A stretch of DNA of 64,000 bases from Leptothoe sp034932105 (GCF_034932105.1 NZ_JAYGIG010000123.1:1-64000), one strand, 5' to 3'; positions 1 through 9,440 are shown, numbered from the stretch's first letter. The notes: generated from the sequence alone by a model not told the origin. Translations and numbers: made by a program.

Positions 1-154
1 CCTGGCAAGCGTTTACTCATTTTCGCATTCAGCATGAAACTGAACGCCTTTATCCACACCGAAACCTACTCGGTGCAGTCGATTGGCCCCTGTTTGCTTG
101 AGTTAGAGCGCGAGACCGGTTACGCCCTTAGCCTTATTACTTAGCCCCACAGCT

Positions 155-2794
155 GTGAATGCCCAAGCACCTGAGGTTACTGAAACGACTGTAGATAATA
201 CAATTCTTCCCCGAGTTGGGGTTGATTTCAATGCCCCGCGCAATGGCGATGATGAACGCAGCTTTGGTCGAGTGACTGGCTTTGTTCCCCTATGGCAAAC
301 CCCTGGGCATGGGTTAACGTTTTTAGATACGGCTGTCCGTCTCAATAGCACGGGTGAACTGGGGGGCACAGTCACCGTCGGACAACGTTTTTTGCAGGGT
401 GATGTGGTGCTGGGTGGATATCTTTCCTATGATATTCGTGATACTGGCAATAATACATTTAACCAGCTTGGCTTGGGTGTGGAAGCCTTTGGCGAACTGT
501 GGGACATTCACCTGAACGGCTATTTACCGGTAGGTAATACTCAGGATTCAGTCGGTAGTAGTGGTAGCAGTACGAGCCAGATAACCGATACACAGTTTCA
601 AGGGAATCAACTGGTCTTCATAACAGCAGGTGGTGGTTCAGAGTTTCTGGAGAGCGCTTGGGGCGGTGTTGACTTGGATGCCGGGATGCAGCTGGCCGAC
701 TGGGATGACTGGGGGCAACTCTGGGGCTACGGTGGAGTTTACTATCACGGAGATGCCATCGGCGGACGTCTGCGAGTCGATCATCGGGTCCAGGACTGGA
801 TGCGTCTGGGTTTAGGCGTGCAAAGTGACGATAACTTTGGCACTCGAGGGTTCTTTTCGATCGGCTTTAACTGGGGCGGAGGAAACCGTGACAGCTCCGA
901 TAGTGGGTCACTATGGGCACGGGCATCGGAAAGTGTTACTCGCAACAGTTCCATCGTCGTCAAAGAAAGTGAAGTGGTAACCTCAGTAGACAGTATTGAA
1001 GTTGCTATTAACCCAGCGACAGGGCAAGCCTACAATTTTCAACATGTCATTCCTAATGCCACATCTACAGCAGGGAATGGCACTATCGAAAATCCTACAG
1101 CGAATGTTAATTTGCTCAACCCCCAAGCGGGTGACATCATTTATGTCAGGCAGGGGGATAGTCGCACCAATCCACTAGCTCCCTTTACCGTGCCAGCAGG
1201 TGTAGTGGCGATTTCGGATGCGAACTTAGAAACCATTGCGACTCAGGCCGGGAATGTGACCTTACCCGGATCAGGCACGGGCATTTTACCCCTGGTGGAT
1301 GCCACGGGTAGTGATGTTGGCATTACTCTCACGGGTGGAAACAATCGTCTCTCTGGGTTTGAGATCGCTGGAGCGACCGATGTCAATATTTTTGTCGATA
1401 GTTCTGATAATGCATTAGTAGAAAACAATTTTAGCCGTGACGATCTGGATGATGGGATTGAGATCTTTAATTCCAGCAATGTGACATTGCTCAGTAACAT
1501 CTTTATTAACAGTGGTGATGATGCCATAGATATCAAAAACTCAGCCAATGCAGTCATTAGTAACAATACGATTAGTGGCAGTAATGACGACGGCATAGAT
1601 ATCATTATGTCAGCCAGTCCAGTTATCAGTGGCAACACCTTTAGTGATATTGGTGACGATGCTATAGATTTTGCAAATTCCGACAATGCATTGATTCAGA
1701 ACAATACCATCACTAACGCTTTTGACTCAGGTATTGAGCTGGCTAGATCAGCCAATGCAACAATAGAAGGCAATTCCATGGATGGGGGTAACTTTGGCGT
1801 ATTTGCTGAGGAATCGGACAATACACTGATTCAGAACAATACCATCAGTAATAGTGGTAGCGGTGCTATTTTTGTGCTTGATAGTGAGTCCATCTCGATT
1901 CAAAACAACCAGGCAACAAACACGGCGACTGACGTCACTAATAATGGTATTGTCGGGGCTATTTTCCTACGGGAAGTGGTTGGTACAACTGATATCAGCG
2001 GCAACACGGTTACGGGTACCACTGGCACCAATGAATTTGATGGTCAGGGGATTGTGATCGGCAACTCCACAGGAGATATTGCTCTAACGATCGAGGACAA
2101 TGATGTTAATAACAACCAAGGCGACGGCATTGGCATTGCCCTGGTTGATGTATTCACCACTGGCCCTGGGAATGCTACGGCTGACATTACCGTTACCAAT
2201 AATAGAATTGGCAACAATGGCGTAGCCGCTCCTTTGCGGGGAGATGGCATCAGGATAACGGTAGAAGAAGATAGTGTTGTCAATAGTCTTTTAATTGAAG
2301 ACAATACACTGACCGGCAACTTGGATGACGGTATTGATATCAGCGCAGGCTTGGCTCAATTATTGACCATCATAGCGCCCGATCCTAATATTTCCAGCAG
2401 TAATGCTCAAATCCTAAATGCCGTGATTCGAAATAATGAGGTCACTGACAGTTTAAACGGACAAGGGATACTCTTACGCAGCTTCGGAGATAATAGCAAC
2501 ATCGTGATTTCTGTCGAAAGTAACACCCTGACTAACAATACGTTGGGAGGTCTGCAAGCAACATCGACCGACAGCAATGGTGTCCCTGAAACTACGTTAT
2601 GTCTGGCTCTCAACAACAATACTAGCGATGGTGATTATACGCTGACTGAAACCGTTTCCATGTTGCCTATAACGGCTAGCAACTTCACTGTGGTCAATCG
2701 GGATGGAGTGGCTGGTGCGAATACGGGGACGGTAATATTCAGTCCGGTAATTGGTGGTTTTGGCACTGTTGCTAACATTGCTGCTTGTCCGTAG
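155..2794 (+). CDS. Inverse-autotransporter-like barrel protein with right-handed beta-helix; start region damaged
   Basis: Likely an outer-membrane or surface protein. Residues about 5-260 are rich in alternating Gly/aromatic strands (GGYLSYD, LGLGVEAFGE, WGYGGVYYHGD) like the N-terminal barrel of intimin-type inverse autotransporters. Residues about 370-840 hold many NosD/pectate-lyase-type coils of roughly 23 residues with NN/DDGID/DDAID repeats, i.e. a parallel beta-helix. The 155 start is a GTG. Just upstream in the same frame (107-154) the codons read SARPVTPLALLLSPTAV and continue into NAQA, a good signal-peptide core and cleavage site, but an in-frame TAG at 104-106 blocks it and no ATG/GTG/TTG precedes the core. 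The gene may therefore have lost export, or carry a frameshift or sequence error at its 5' end. Barrel and helix assignments are by pattern, not by search. Confidence 0.7.
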   Translation: MNAQAPEVTETTVDNTILPRVGVDFNAPRNGDDERSFGRVTGFVPLWQTPGHGLTFLDTAVRLNSTGELGGTVTVGQRFLQGDVVLGGYLSYDIRDTGNNTFNQLGLGVEAFGELWDIHLNGYLPVGNTQDSVGSSGSSTSQITDTQFQGNQLVFITAGGGSEFLESAWGGVDLDAGMQLADWDDWGQLWGYGGVYYHGDAIGGRLRVDHRVQDWMRLGLGVQSDDNFGTRGFFSIGFNWGGGNRDSSDSGSLWARASESVTRNSSIVVKESEVVTSVDSIEVAINPATGQAYNFQHVIPNATSTAGNGTIENPTANVNLLNPQAGDIIYVRQGDSRTNPLAPFTVPAGVVAISDANLETIATQAGNVTLPGSGTGILPLVDATGSDVGITLTGGNNRLSGFEIAGATDVNIFVDSSDNALVENNFSRDDLDDGIEIFNSSNVTLLSNIFINSGDDAIDIKNSANAVISNNTISGSNDDGIDIIMSASPVISGNTFSDIGDDAIDFANSDNALIQNNTITNAFDSGIELARSANATIEGNSMDGGNFGVFAEESDNTLIQNNTISNSGSGAIFVLDSESISIQNNQATNTATDVTNNGIVGAIFLREVVGTTDISGNTVTGTTGTNEFDGQGIVIGNSTGDIALTIEDNDVNNNQGDGIGIALVDVFTTGPGNATADITVTNNRIGNNGVAAPLRGDGIRITVEEDSVVNSLLIEDNTLTGNLDDGIDISAGLAQLLTIIAPDPNISSSNAQILNAVIRNNEVTDSLNGQGILLRSFGDNSNIVISVESNTLTNNTLGGLQATSTDSNGVPETTLCLALNNNTSDGDYTLTETVSMLPITASNFTVVNRDGVAGANTGTVIFSPVIGGFGTVANIAACP

Positions 2795-2905
2795 CTGGCT
2801 GGTGCGCTTTTCGGTAGCACTTTTCATGGCATCTGAGATTGGTGAGAGGTTACCAACTCAAAGCGGGACGTTTTCCCAGGGATAGTATTCAGAAGTCAGG
2901 AGCCA

Positions 2906-3042
2906 GGAATCAGGGCCTCGCTGGCTTCTGTCCCCTGATTCCCCACCTAGCCAGGATTCTCCGGCTTAAGTTGATACCCTGGTAGGACTTTCCCAGATTC
3001 ACCCATAGAATGATCTGCCACTGGAGTAGATCATTCTATGGG
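2906..3042. repeat. Two perfect hairpins in the 2795-3429 spacer
   Basis: Hairpin 1 has 10-bp arms GGAATCAGGG (2906-2915) and CCCTGATTCC (2933-2942). Hairpin 2 has 15-bp arms CCCATAGAATGATCT (3002-3016) and AGATCATTCTATGGG (3028-3042) around an 11-nt loop. Neither has a clean U-tract, so they may be RNA-stability elements, small mobile repeats or parts of an untranslated RNA. I see no gene in 3130-3429. Confidence 0.6.
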
Positions 3043-3090
3043 CAAGATTATTGGTCTAAACTCCAGATGCCATGACTCTCCCTAACACAG

Positions 3091-3128
3091 AAAATGCTCT
3101 ATGGCTGATAACAGCCATAGAGCATTTT
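3091..3128. terminator. Strong hairpin terminator, probably bidirectional
   Basis: A perfect 16-bp stem, AAAATGCTCTATGGCT (3091-3106) with AGCCATAGAGCATTTT (3113-3128) and a 6-nt loop, ends in a T-run on the plus strand and in a T-run on the minus strand because the left arm starts AAAA. It could end the beta-helix transcript (+) and the tocopherol transcript (-), which lies about 300 bp away. Confidence 0.65.
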
Positions 3129-3429
3129 TGATATTACATCGTGGCTCGGGCAAAGGTGGCTCAAGCAAATGAAGCTCGGCGTTGAAACTTAGACGGAAAC
3201 CTTAGATACCCATTCTTGAACGAATGCGATCGCAGTTTCCAACCAGCTGCAACCAATGAAGTTGCAAATTTCAATAGTCGCCAGCAACATAAGGGTATTC
3301 ATAAATCAGTTCTCCAAAACCATCAGCTACAACTACGCCACAGAACAGGGGCTTACAGATAGAGACTGGTAAAGATCCGATGAAGTTCTGGCAAGGATTC
3401 CACCAGAATTTGCGCTGATTTTTCGGAAC

Positions 3430-4440
3430 CTAGGGGCCCACCATACAGGCCAAGGGAAACAGCACATATTCGAGGAAAAATAATCGCCAAATAAATTGAT
3501 AGAAGTGAGTAATCTGGGATTTTTCCTGCAAATTAACCCGACGGCTCATCCACCCCAGTAGCCCCAGCAGTCCACCATGGGTGACCACCAAAAATACGGG
3601 CTGCACCGATGGCAGTAGCCCCAGCAGCGTCAGCCCCAGCATCAAGCCATAGCAGAGGGTGAGCACCCCGAGGGACAGGCGGAATACATACCTGGCCCCC
3701 AAGCGCACCGTCAGGGTGCGGACCTGAAACCGGCGGTCCCCTTCTAGGTCGGGGATGTCTTTGAAGATTGCGATCGCAATCGAAAACACCACCACAAACA
3801 CCGTCAGCGCCCACACCTCGGGGGGAATGGCCTGCCATGGTATAGATTCCGGACTTAACACCTGGCGAAAATGGGTAAAAAAGCCCAAATTCACAATCAC
3901 CCCCCGCACCCCAAAAATACACAGCGCCGCCCAAAAGGGAAATCGCTTCAGCCGCAGTGGCGGCACAGAATACACCGTACCGATGGCCATGCTCAGGGCC
4001 ACCGTGAGCCATAAAATGGGCCCCTGTAATGCTGCCAGCACCAAGGCTGCCCCCCCCAGCGCCGCCACAATCCAACGCCCCATAGATACGGAAAACGCAC
4101 CGGAGGCCAGGGGTAAATGGGGTTTGTTAATCCGGTCAATGGCAATGTCGGTGAGCTGGTTGAGACCCACAATGTACACATTGGCACAGAGGCTAGGTAC
4201 CAGGGCCGCCACCATGGCTCCGAATAGAGTCAGCGGATTCACTAGAACTCTTGCGGTGTCTGGAGTCAGTACCCAGGCCATGACCCCTAGGGCCCCCAGA
4301 CTCAGCGTGGTACCCACAATGGTATGGGGTCGGGAAAATGCCCATAGGGAACGCAGCCAGCGACGCCAGGAAAAAGGATTATGGGGTCCATAATGATGGA
4401 GCCGCTGAGGTTTTCCGCTTGTTAGTCGATCTCTCGCCAT
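3430..4440 (-). CDS. hpt: Homogentisate phytyltransferase (tocopherol prenyltransferase)
   Basis: A 336-residue membrane UbiA-family prenyltransferase that joins phytyl diphosphate to homogentisate, the committed step of tocopherol synthesis. The two Asp-rich motifs are visible: NQLTDIAIDRINKPHLPLASG-type first motif and KDIPDLEGDRRF second motif, among about eight to nine hydrophobic segments. I chose the ATG at 4440, which lies four bases after the stop of the methyltransferase gene. A longer reading from 4503 would overlap that gene. It forms a two-gene minus-strand operon with the tocopherol methyltransferase, and HPPD and the cyclase lie on the other side of a shared promoter region. The alternative, homogentisate solanesyltransferase, is less likely in this context. 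Confidence 0.9.
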   Translation of the reverse strand: MARDRLTSGKPQRLHHYGPHNPFSWRRWLRSLWAFSRPHTIVGTTLSLGALGVMAWVLTPDTARVLVNPLTLFGAMVAALVPSLCANVYIVGLNQLTDIAIDRINKPHLPLASGAFSVSMGRWIVAALGGAALVLAALQGPILWLTVALSMAIGTVYSVPPLRLKRFPFWAALCIFGVRGVIVNLGFFTHFRQVLSPESIPWQAIPPEVWALTVFVVVFSIAIAIFKDIPDLEGDRRFQVRTLTVRLGARYVFRLSLGVLTLCYGLMLGLTLLGLLPSVQPVFLVVTHGGLLGLLGWMSRRVNLQEKSQITHFYQFIWRLFFLEYVLFPLACMVGP

Positions 4441-4444
4441 AGCT

Positions 4445-5536
4445 TTACGGTTGCCCCCCGGCCTCTGGCTCTCCGGCCTCTGGCCCTCTGTCCAGAGGCG
4501 CAATCGGTTGATCGCTAATCTGCTTCACCCCCGTCAACAAGCCATAGCGAATCAGCCCTGTCCGATACCCCTCCATCATCAACGGAATTGCCATCGCCCC
4601 CTCCACGGTTCGCCAACCCGCCGTCACAATGCCCCAGAGCACCTGGGGGTTGAGGGCCGACTTCACCACATCCTGCCAAAAGGGAGCCACGGCCTCGGAC
4701 CAGTCCGCTGTTTTCAACTCCCCCAGGGGCAGATCCTGGGCCAGGGCGGCATATTCCGGCAGGGAAATGACATAGGGCAAATGGTAGAGCCGATAGATCT
4801 GGGCCAGATGGTCCTGCTCTGGGGCCGTCAGGGGCGGGGTGGGGGGACGGTGGCACCAGGTAGCCACCAGCAGTCGGCCCCCCGGTTTGAGCACCCGACA
4901 ACATTCCCGCAGAAACTGTCCCTTATCGGCCATGTGCTCACCACTTTCCAAGGACCAGACCAAATCAAAACTGTCGTCGGCAAAGGGCATGGCCAGAGCA
5001 TCCGCCACCTGAAACTGCACATGGTCCCCCAGGCCAGCCGCATCCGCGCGGGCGGCGGCGCGGGCGGCCTGCACCGGGCTGAGGGTAATGCCCGTCGCTT
5101 GGGCTCGATATTTACTGGCCAGGTAGAGGGTACTGCCGCCAATGCCGCAGCCCACATCTAGAATTGTCTCGGGCGAGGACACTGGCTCATGGCCCCAGGC
5201 CAAGATTTTCTCAATTAAAAGCCGCTGGGCCTCCTGGGGGCTAGCCGTCCGGCTGTCGGGGCCATAGTAGCCGTGGTGCATATGCTCCCCCCACACCTGC
5301 TCCCACAGCTGGGACGATTCGTCATAGAACACCTGGATGCGTTTCGTAAACGAAGCTGGGGTGGTGCCAGCAGATGGGACGTTGTCAGTGGTTAACGGGG
5401 GCATGGCAGAAGATGGCAGGAGAGCAAGTGCTGCTGAAAGGGTAAGGCGTTTTGGGGCTTTCCCAAGTGTATTTCTAAATTTATTAAGACCTCCAAGACT
5501 GTTATTAAGGAAACGTGCAGTTCTGGAAAATCGCAT
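4445..5536 (-). CDS. Gamma-tocopherol C-methyltransferase
   Basis: A 363-residue SAM-dependent methyltransferase resembling Synechocystis Slr0089 and plant VTE4, which methylates gamma- to alpha-tocopherol. Visible signatures are the family hallmark WGEHMHHGYYGPD (about residue 80), SAM motif I LDVGCGIGGSTLYLA, then SLESGEHM and LKPGGRLLVATWCHRP. A hydrophobic stretch near residues 30-45 (LSAALALLPSSAM) suggests a signal or membrane anchor, as in the Synechocystis enzyme. The start at 5536 leaves only 70 bp to the divergent HPPD gene. The end is almost fused to the phytyltransferase gene (4-bp gap). The Pro/Gly/Glu-rich C-terminal tail is likely dispensable. Confidence 0.9.
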   Translation of the reverse strand: MRFSRTARFLNNSLGGLNKFRNTLGKAPKRLTLSAALALLPSSAMPPLTTDNVPSAGTTPASFTKRIQVFYDESSQLWEQVWGEHMHHGYYGPDSRTASPQEAQRLLIEKILAWGHEPVSSPETILDVGCGIGGSTLYLASKYRAQATGITLSPVQAARAAARADAAGLGDHVQFQVADALAMPFADDSFDLVWSLESGEHMADKGQFLRECCRVLKPGGRLLVATWCHRPPTPPLTAPEQDHLAQIYRLYHLPYVISLPEYAALAQDLPLGELKTADWSEAVAPFWQDVVKSALNPQVLWGIVTAGWRTVEGAMAIPLMMEGYRTGLIRYGLLTGVKQISDQPIAPLDRGPEAGEPEAGGQP

Positions 5537-5606
5537 TTACCCTAGCACCATGGGGAATTGGGTTCCTGAGTCCCCGCAGTGCCGCATCCACCGTCTATGT
5601 TCATAT
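5537..5606. promoter_or_regulatory. Divergent promoter region of the tocopherol genes
   Basis: These 70 bp separate the start codons of the methyltransferase (-) and HPPD (+) genes, so both tocopherol operons must be transcribed from here or from inside the neighbouring gene. No clear -35/-10 pair can be defined by eye. Confidence 0.5.
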
Positions 5607-6752
5607 ATGAAAATTGACCACATTCATTTCTTTGTTGAAGATGCGGCCTCTCAACGGGACTGGTTTGTCCAATCTTTGGGCTGGACATGGCTGAAACAGG
5701 CCACCTTGCCCGATCGAAATTTAGAGATTCTGGGCCATCGAGATACCCTATTCCTGCTGTCGTCGCCCCGCCGATCGGATAGTCCTGTCGCTCAGTATCT
5801 TCGTCACCATGGTCCGGGGGTGGCGGATGTGGCGGTTGAAGTGAACGATCTGGCCGCCGTATTACGCCGCTTAAAAATGTCTGACCTTCAGAATTCTGTT
5901 CAGGACATTTCCAGCCCAGAAGATACCCGTTATCCAGGCCCCCAAACACCCAATTCTGCAGCCCCCCTCTGCCCCATTCTTACTCAACTGATCGATCTAC
6001 CCCCCCACAGACCACCCTCTGCCTGGGCTAGCATCATCGGCTGGGGCAGCCTCCGCCATACCCTCATTCAGCGCCTCCCGACCCAGGAACAACCAGCCCA
6101 AAAGTCTCTCCCCCCAGTCTCCCAAGGAATCGATCACATTGTGCTCAACGTTCCCACGGGGGAGCTGCAGGCGGCGGCTAGCTTTTATCAGCAGCTGTTT
6201 GAGCTGCAGAAACAACAACAGTTTAATATCCAAACTGACCAGTCGGGCCTCCGCAGTCAGGTATTGTTTTCCCCCGCCAGTCAGCTCTATTTCAATATCA
6301 ATGAGCCCACCTCCGTCAAATCGCAAATCCAGGCGTTTTTGGATGCTAATCGAGGAGCGGGGATTCAGCACATTGCCCTCCACAGTCAGCCCCTGGTGCC
6401 CACTATTACGACCCTGCGCCAGCGGGGGGTGCCGCTGCTGTCAGTGCCCATAACCTATTATGAACAGCTGCAACGGCGGTTGCGATCGCAGCCAGCCCCC
6501 CCCGTGCCTCCCCAAGAATGGCAACAGATTGTGGAGCAACAAATCTTGATCGACTGGCAACCCCAACAACCCCAGTCACTGCTGCTGCAAATCTTTTCCC
6601 AGCCCATCTTCCCCGACCACCATTTTTTCTTCGAATTTATTGAACGCCGCCAAGCGGTCCAGGGGTTTGGGGAAGGTAATTTCTTGGCCCTTTACCAAGC
6701 CATTGAGGCCATGGAAAAGGGGATGGGAAACGTGGAGGCAAAATTACCATGA
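5607..6752 (+). CDS. hppD: 4-hydroxyphenylpyruvate dioxygenase
   Basis: A 381-residue Fe(II) enzyme converting 4-hydroxyphenylpyruvate to homogentisate, the head group of tocopherol. It has two vicinal-oxygen-chelate domains. The C-terminal metal ligands are visible: His in GIDHIVLNVP, His in IQHIALHS, and Glu in FFFEFIERR near the end. The ATG at 5607 (MKIDHIHFFVED) is right because the reading frame upstream runs across the divergent methyltransferase start. A proline/glutamine-rich insert around residues 110-160 and a QQPQ stretch near 310 make it somewhat longer than Synechocystis Slr0090. Its stop overlaps the ATG of the cyclase gene (ATGA), implying translational coupling. Confidence 0.92.
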   Translation: MKIDHIHFFVEDAASQRDWFVQSLGWTWLKQATLPDRNLEILGHRDTLFLLSSPRRSDSPVAQYLRHHGPGVADVAVEVNDLAAVLRRLKMSDLQNSVQDISSPEDTRYPGPQTPNSAAPLCPILTQLIDLPPHRPPSAWASIIGWGSLRHTLIQRLPTQEQPAQKSLPPVSQGIDHIVLNVPTGELQAAASFYQQLFELQKQQQFNIQTDQSGLRSQVLFSPASQLYFNINEPTSVKSQIQAFLDANRGAGIQHIALHSQPLVPTITTLRQRGVPLLSVPITYYEQLQRRLRSQPAPPVPPQEWQQIVEQQILIDWQPQQPQSLLLQIFSQPIFPDHHFFFEFIERRQAVQGFGEGNFLALYQAIEAMEKGMGNVEAKLP

Positions 6753-7885
6753 CCCAGCCTATCCCCAGCCCGACTCCCCGGCCCACACCGCACGGTGGCT
6801 ATCACTGGAACGGCAGACAACAACCCTTTTTTGAAGGCTGGTACTATCGCCTCACCCTACCCCCGGCCCAGGGCAACCAAACCATTGCCTTTATGTATTC
6901 CTTGCAGGATCCCGCCAGCCCGAGTACCGCCAGCGGTGGGGCGGTACAAATTTTAGGACCGGACGAGCAGTATTTTTGTCGCTCCCTACCAGACGTTTCC
7001 CAGTTTTGGGCCTGGAAATATAAGCTGGGCCATGGCCATCATCGCCACAGCCCCAGTCATCCAGGCCATAATTCCCATGGTCCCATCACCGCCAGCTACC
7101 GCGCCACTGAAGGCTGCCGCCCGACAGAAGGCTACCAAGCCACCGCCACCCACCACAAAGGACAATTCTGGGACCCGTCTACCGATCGGACCGCCCGCTG
7201 GCATTACGCCCTAGAGCCGGTCTACAGCTGGGGAGCCCCCAACCAGCCCCAATCCACAGCGGGATGGCTGTCCCAGTTACAGATTTTTGAACCCGGTTGG
7301 CAAGTGCTCATGGCCCACGGCTGGGCCACGGGCTGGTTTGAATGGGTGGATGCCGCTGGTGTCAGCATCTATCGGTATGACTTTCAGCGAGTCCCCGCCT
7401 ATGCCGAGAAAAACTGGGGTGGGGCCTTTCCAGAACGATGGTTTTGGCTACAGTGCAACGCCTTTGACCAAGAACCCGATTTAACCGTCACCTCCGGCGG
7501 CGGCATTCGCCAGGTGCTGGGCCACAGAGAATCTGTCGGCATGGTGGGCATTCATTATCGGGGACAGTTCCATGAGTTTGTCCCTTGGACGGGAAAAGTC
7601 TCTTGGCGGGTAGCACCCTGGGGGAGTTGGCACGTGTGGGCCGAAGGCCGGACTTATGCGGTGGAGCTAGTGGGCAAAACAGCATTGCCGGGACTACCCA
7701 TCCGAGTCCCCACGGCAACTGGATTAGAGTTTTTGTGTCGGGACACCACCCAAGGTGAGCTATGGCTCAATCTTTGGCGAAAACAGGGCCATACCCGTCA
7801 ACGGATTCTCAGGGCCTACAGTCCACAAGCTGGGTTAGAAATCGGGGGGCAGGACTGGAGCCAGGATTGGCAACAGGGCACCTAA
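6749..7885 (+). CDS. Tocopherol cyclase
   Basis: A 378-residue homolog of Slr1737/VTE1, which closes the chromanol ring of tocopherols. Family features are GGYHWNGRQQPFFEGWYYR at the N-terminus, GWATGWFEW in the middle, and GSWHVWAEGRTYAVEL near residue 290. There is a His-rich loop at about residues 93-115 (GHGHHRHSPSHPGHNSHG) that looks like a lineage-specific insert. The gene overlaps the HPPD stop by four bases and ends the plus-strand operon. Together with the three neighbours it covers four of the five tocopherol-specific steps. The MPBQ methyltransferase gene is not in this window. Confidence 0.9.
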   Translation: MTQPIPSPTPRPTPHGGYHWNGRQQPFFEGWYYRLTLPPAQGNQTIAFMYSLQDPASPSTASGGAVQILGPDEQYFCRSLPDVSQFWAWKYKLGHGHHRHSPSHPGHNSHGPITASYRATEGCRPTEGYQATATHHKGQFWDPSTDRTARWHYALEPVYSWGAPNQPQSTAGWLSQLQIFEPGWQVLMAHGWATGWFEWVDAAGVSIYRYDFQRVPAYAEKNWGGAFPERWFWLQCNAFDQEPDLTVTSGGGIRQVLGHRESVGMVGIHYRGQFHEFVPWTGKVSWRVAPWGSWHVWAEGRTYAVELVGKTALPGLPIRVPTATGLEFLCRDTTQGELWLNLWRKQGHTRQRILRAYSPQAGLEIGGQDWSQDWQQGT

Positions 7886-7922
7886 AATTGCCCGAGTAAA
7901 TGGACAGCCGACGGCTGGGATA

Positions 7923-9440
7923 TTAGAGCCACCACTGAGGAACCACTTGATTCACCACCTGGCGGACGGTCTGATTCACCGCTCGGGCTGCTTGCATGTG
8001 GGGTTCATCCGGCACAATGGGGGTAATCTCCGCTGGTTTACCCATGCCAAGTAAATCCACCACCCGATTGGCGGCTTCTAACCCGGTTACATAGGCTTTT
8101 TCCTGGGACCATGAGCCATGGCGGGTGACAATCCAATCGCCGCTCATAAACACGTTGTCTAGGCTGGTTGTGCCGGGTAGCAGATAGCGATAGCTGCCCG
8201 GTGCAAAGTGGGTCACCCCCTGGGAGATTCTGACCACGGCGTGATCGACTACCTTAGCCTGGCCAAAGGCGGGCAGACAACCGGCCAAATCTTTCTGGGT
8301 GAGGCCGACTACCTGTGCATCGCTGAGGGACAGAAGTTGATTCGCATGGTAGTAGTCCACCTCGATGACGCTACCGGGTTCGTCCTTGTACTCATCATGG
8401 AGGGCATTCAGGTCAAAAAATGTCCAGCCAGTGGTTTGATGGAAGCCAAAGCAGGCATTGGACGGTAGCGGCACTTCCACCTTGCGGTCAAACCACAGAC
8501 GGGTGGCCAGCACATCCACCCCGCCCAGGTTTTGTAAATCCCTAAATTCGGTGCGATCGCGCAACTGCTCACTCCCTGCCACAATCTTCTTCATACCGGT
8601 AATACCCACGGCAAAAATCACCGCATCGGCCTCAAATGTCTGATCATTCCCTAGACCGGAGCACACCACCCCAGTCACCCGGTTATGCTCTACCTGCACA
8701 TCACTCACCCGCTGATTGGCTAGCACCTGCCCCCCCAGGGCTTCAATTTTCTCCACCCAGGGCCGAAAGATCATCTCCCCCACCGTGCCCCGACACCAGC
8801 GCACATCAAAGTCGGGCTGGTGGGCCAAAATAAAGTAGTACAACATGCCGATGGCCGCCGCCGCCGAACATTGCTCCCCCGGCGCAAAGAGTCCCACCAG
8901 TAACATCGGCTCAAAGGCATCCCGATACAGCCGTTCCGATACACCATATTGCCTAAACAGCTCCCGCGCACTCATGCCGTCATAGCGCTTCCAGGCCTCG
9001 TCAGAATTATCAAAGTCCACCACCGCATAGAGCAACGGCAGCGCCGACAGCCGATCCACCAGGGGCAGCCGCTTAAACTGGGTATAGACAAAGGTGCCCA
9101 GGGGACTGGGCAGGTAGGGCATGGCCTGGAACAGGGGCGACTCCACCTCTAAACCTGCCGGGGAATATTGGGAGGACCGGGTGTAGGGGGTGAAGGGTTG
9201 CAGGCCCAGCTCATCCACCAGGGAAAAAATATTGTTGTAGGGATACCAAAAGCCGTGGATGCCTGCCTCTACGGAACGTCCGCCGGGGGTTTTCCAACCT
9301 GCCACCAGGCCACCGGGCTGGGGTCCGGCCTCCAGCAACGTCACCTCGTAACCCTGTTTGGCTAAATGATAGGCGGCCCCCAGTCCGGCCCAACCAGCGC
9401 CGACGACAATGACTTTTTTCTGATTGGCGATGGGGCTCAT
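7923..9440 (-). CDS. FAD-dependent oxidoreductase, phytoene-desaturase/CrtU-like
   Basis: A 505-residue flavoprotein of the carotenoid desaturase / amine oxidase superfamily. The dinucleotide-binding motif VIVVGAGWAGLGAAYHLAKQG lies at the very N-terminus and the C-terminal FAD motif reads NVFMSGDWIVTRHGSWSQEKA. Sequence such as EAGIHGFWYPYNNIF resembles cyanobacterial zeta-carotene desaturase/CrtU relatives, but the substrate is unknown. I chose the ATG at 9440 because it immediately precedes the FAD motif and leaves 123 bp for a promoter shared with the divergent Fe-S gene. A start at 9536 would leave 27 bp. Its 3' end meets the cyclase gene tail to tail, 37 bp apart. Confidence 0.8.
   Translation of the reverse strand: MSPIANQKKVIVVGAGWAGLGAAYHLAKQGYEVTLLEAGPQPGGLVAGWKTPGGRSVEAGIHGFWYPYNNIFSLVDELGLQPFTPYTRSSQYSPAGLEVESPLFQAMPYLPSPLGTFVYTQFKRLPLVDRLSALPLLYAVVDFDNSDEAWKRYDGMSARELFRQYGVSERLYRDAFEPMLLVGLFAPGEQCSAAAAIGMLYYFILAHQPDFDVRWCRGTVGEMIFRPWVEKIEALGGQVLANQRVSDVQVEHNRVTGVVCSGLGNDQTFEADAVIFAVGITGMKKIVAGSEQLRDRTEFRDLQNLGGVDVLATRLWFDRKVEVPLPSNACFGFHQTTGWTFFDLNALHDEYKDEPGSVIEVDYYHANQLLSLSDAQVVGLTQKDLAGCLPAFGQAKVVDHAVVRISQGVTHFAPGSYRYLLPGTTSLDNVFMSGDWIVTRHGSWSQEKAYVTGLEAANRVVDLLGMGKPAEITPIVPDEPHMQAARAVNQTVRQVVNQVVPQWWL

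Noticed and set aside
3755..4393. 212-residue open frame antisense to the phytyltransferase gene
   Set aside because: It is the complement of a well-supported membrane enzyme gene and has no motif of its own.
4451..5161. 236-residue open frame antisense to the tocopherol methyltransferase
   Set aside because: A shadow of a high-GC gene; composition is not protein-like.
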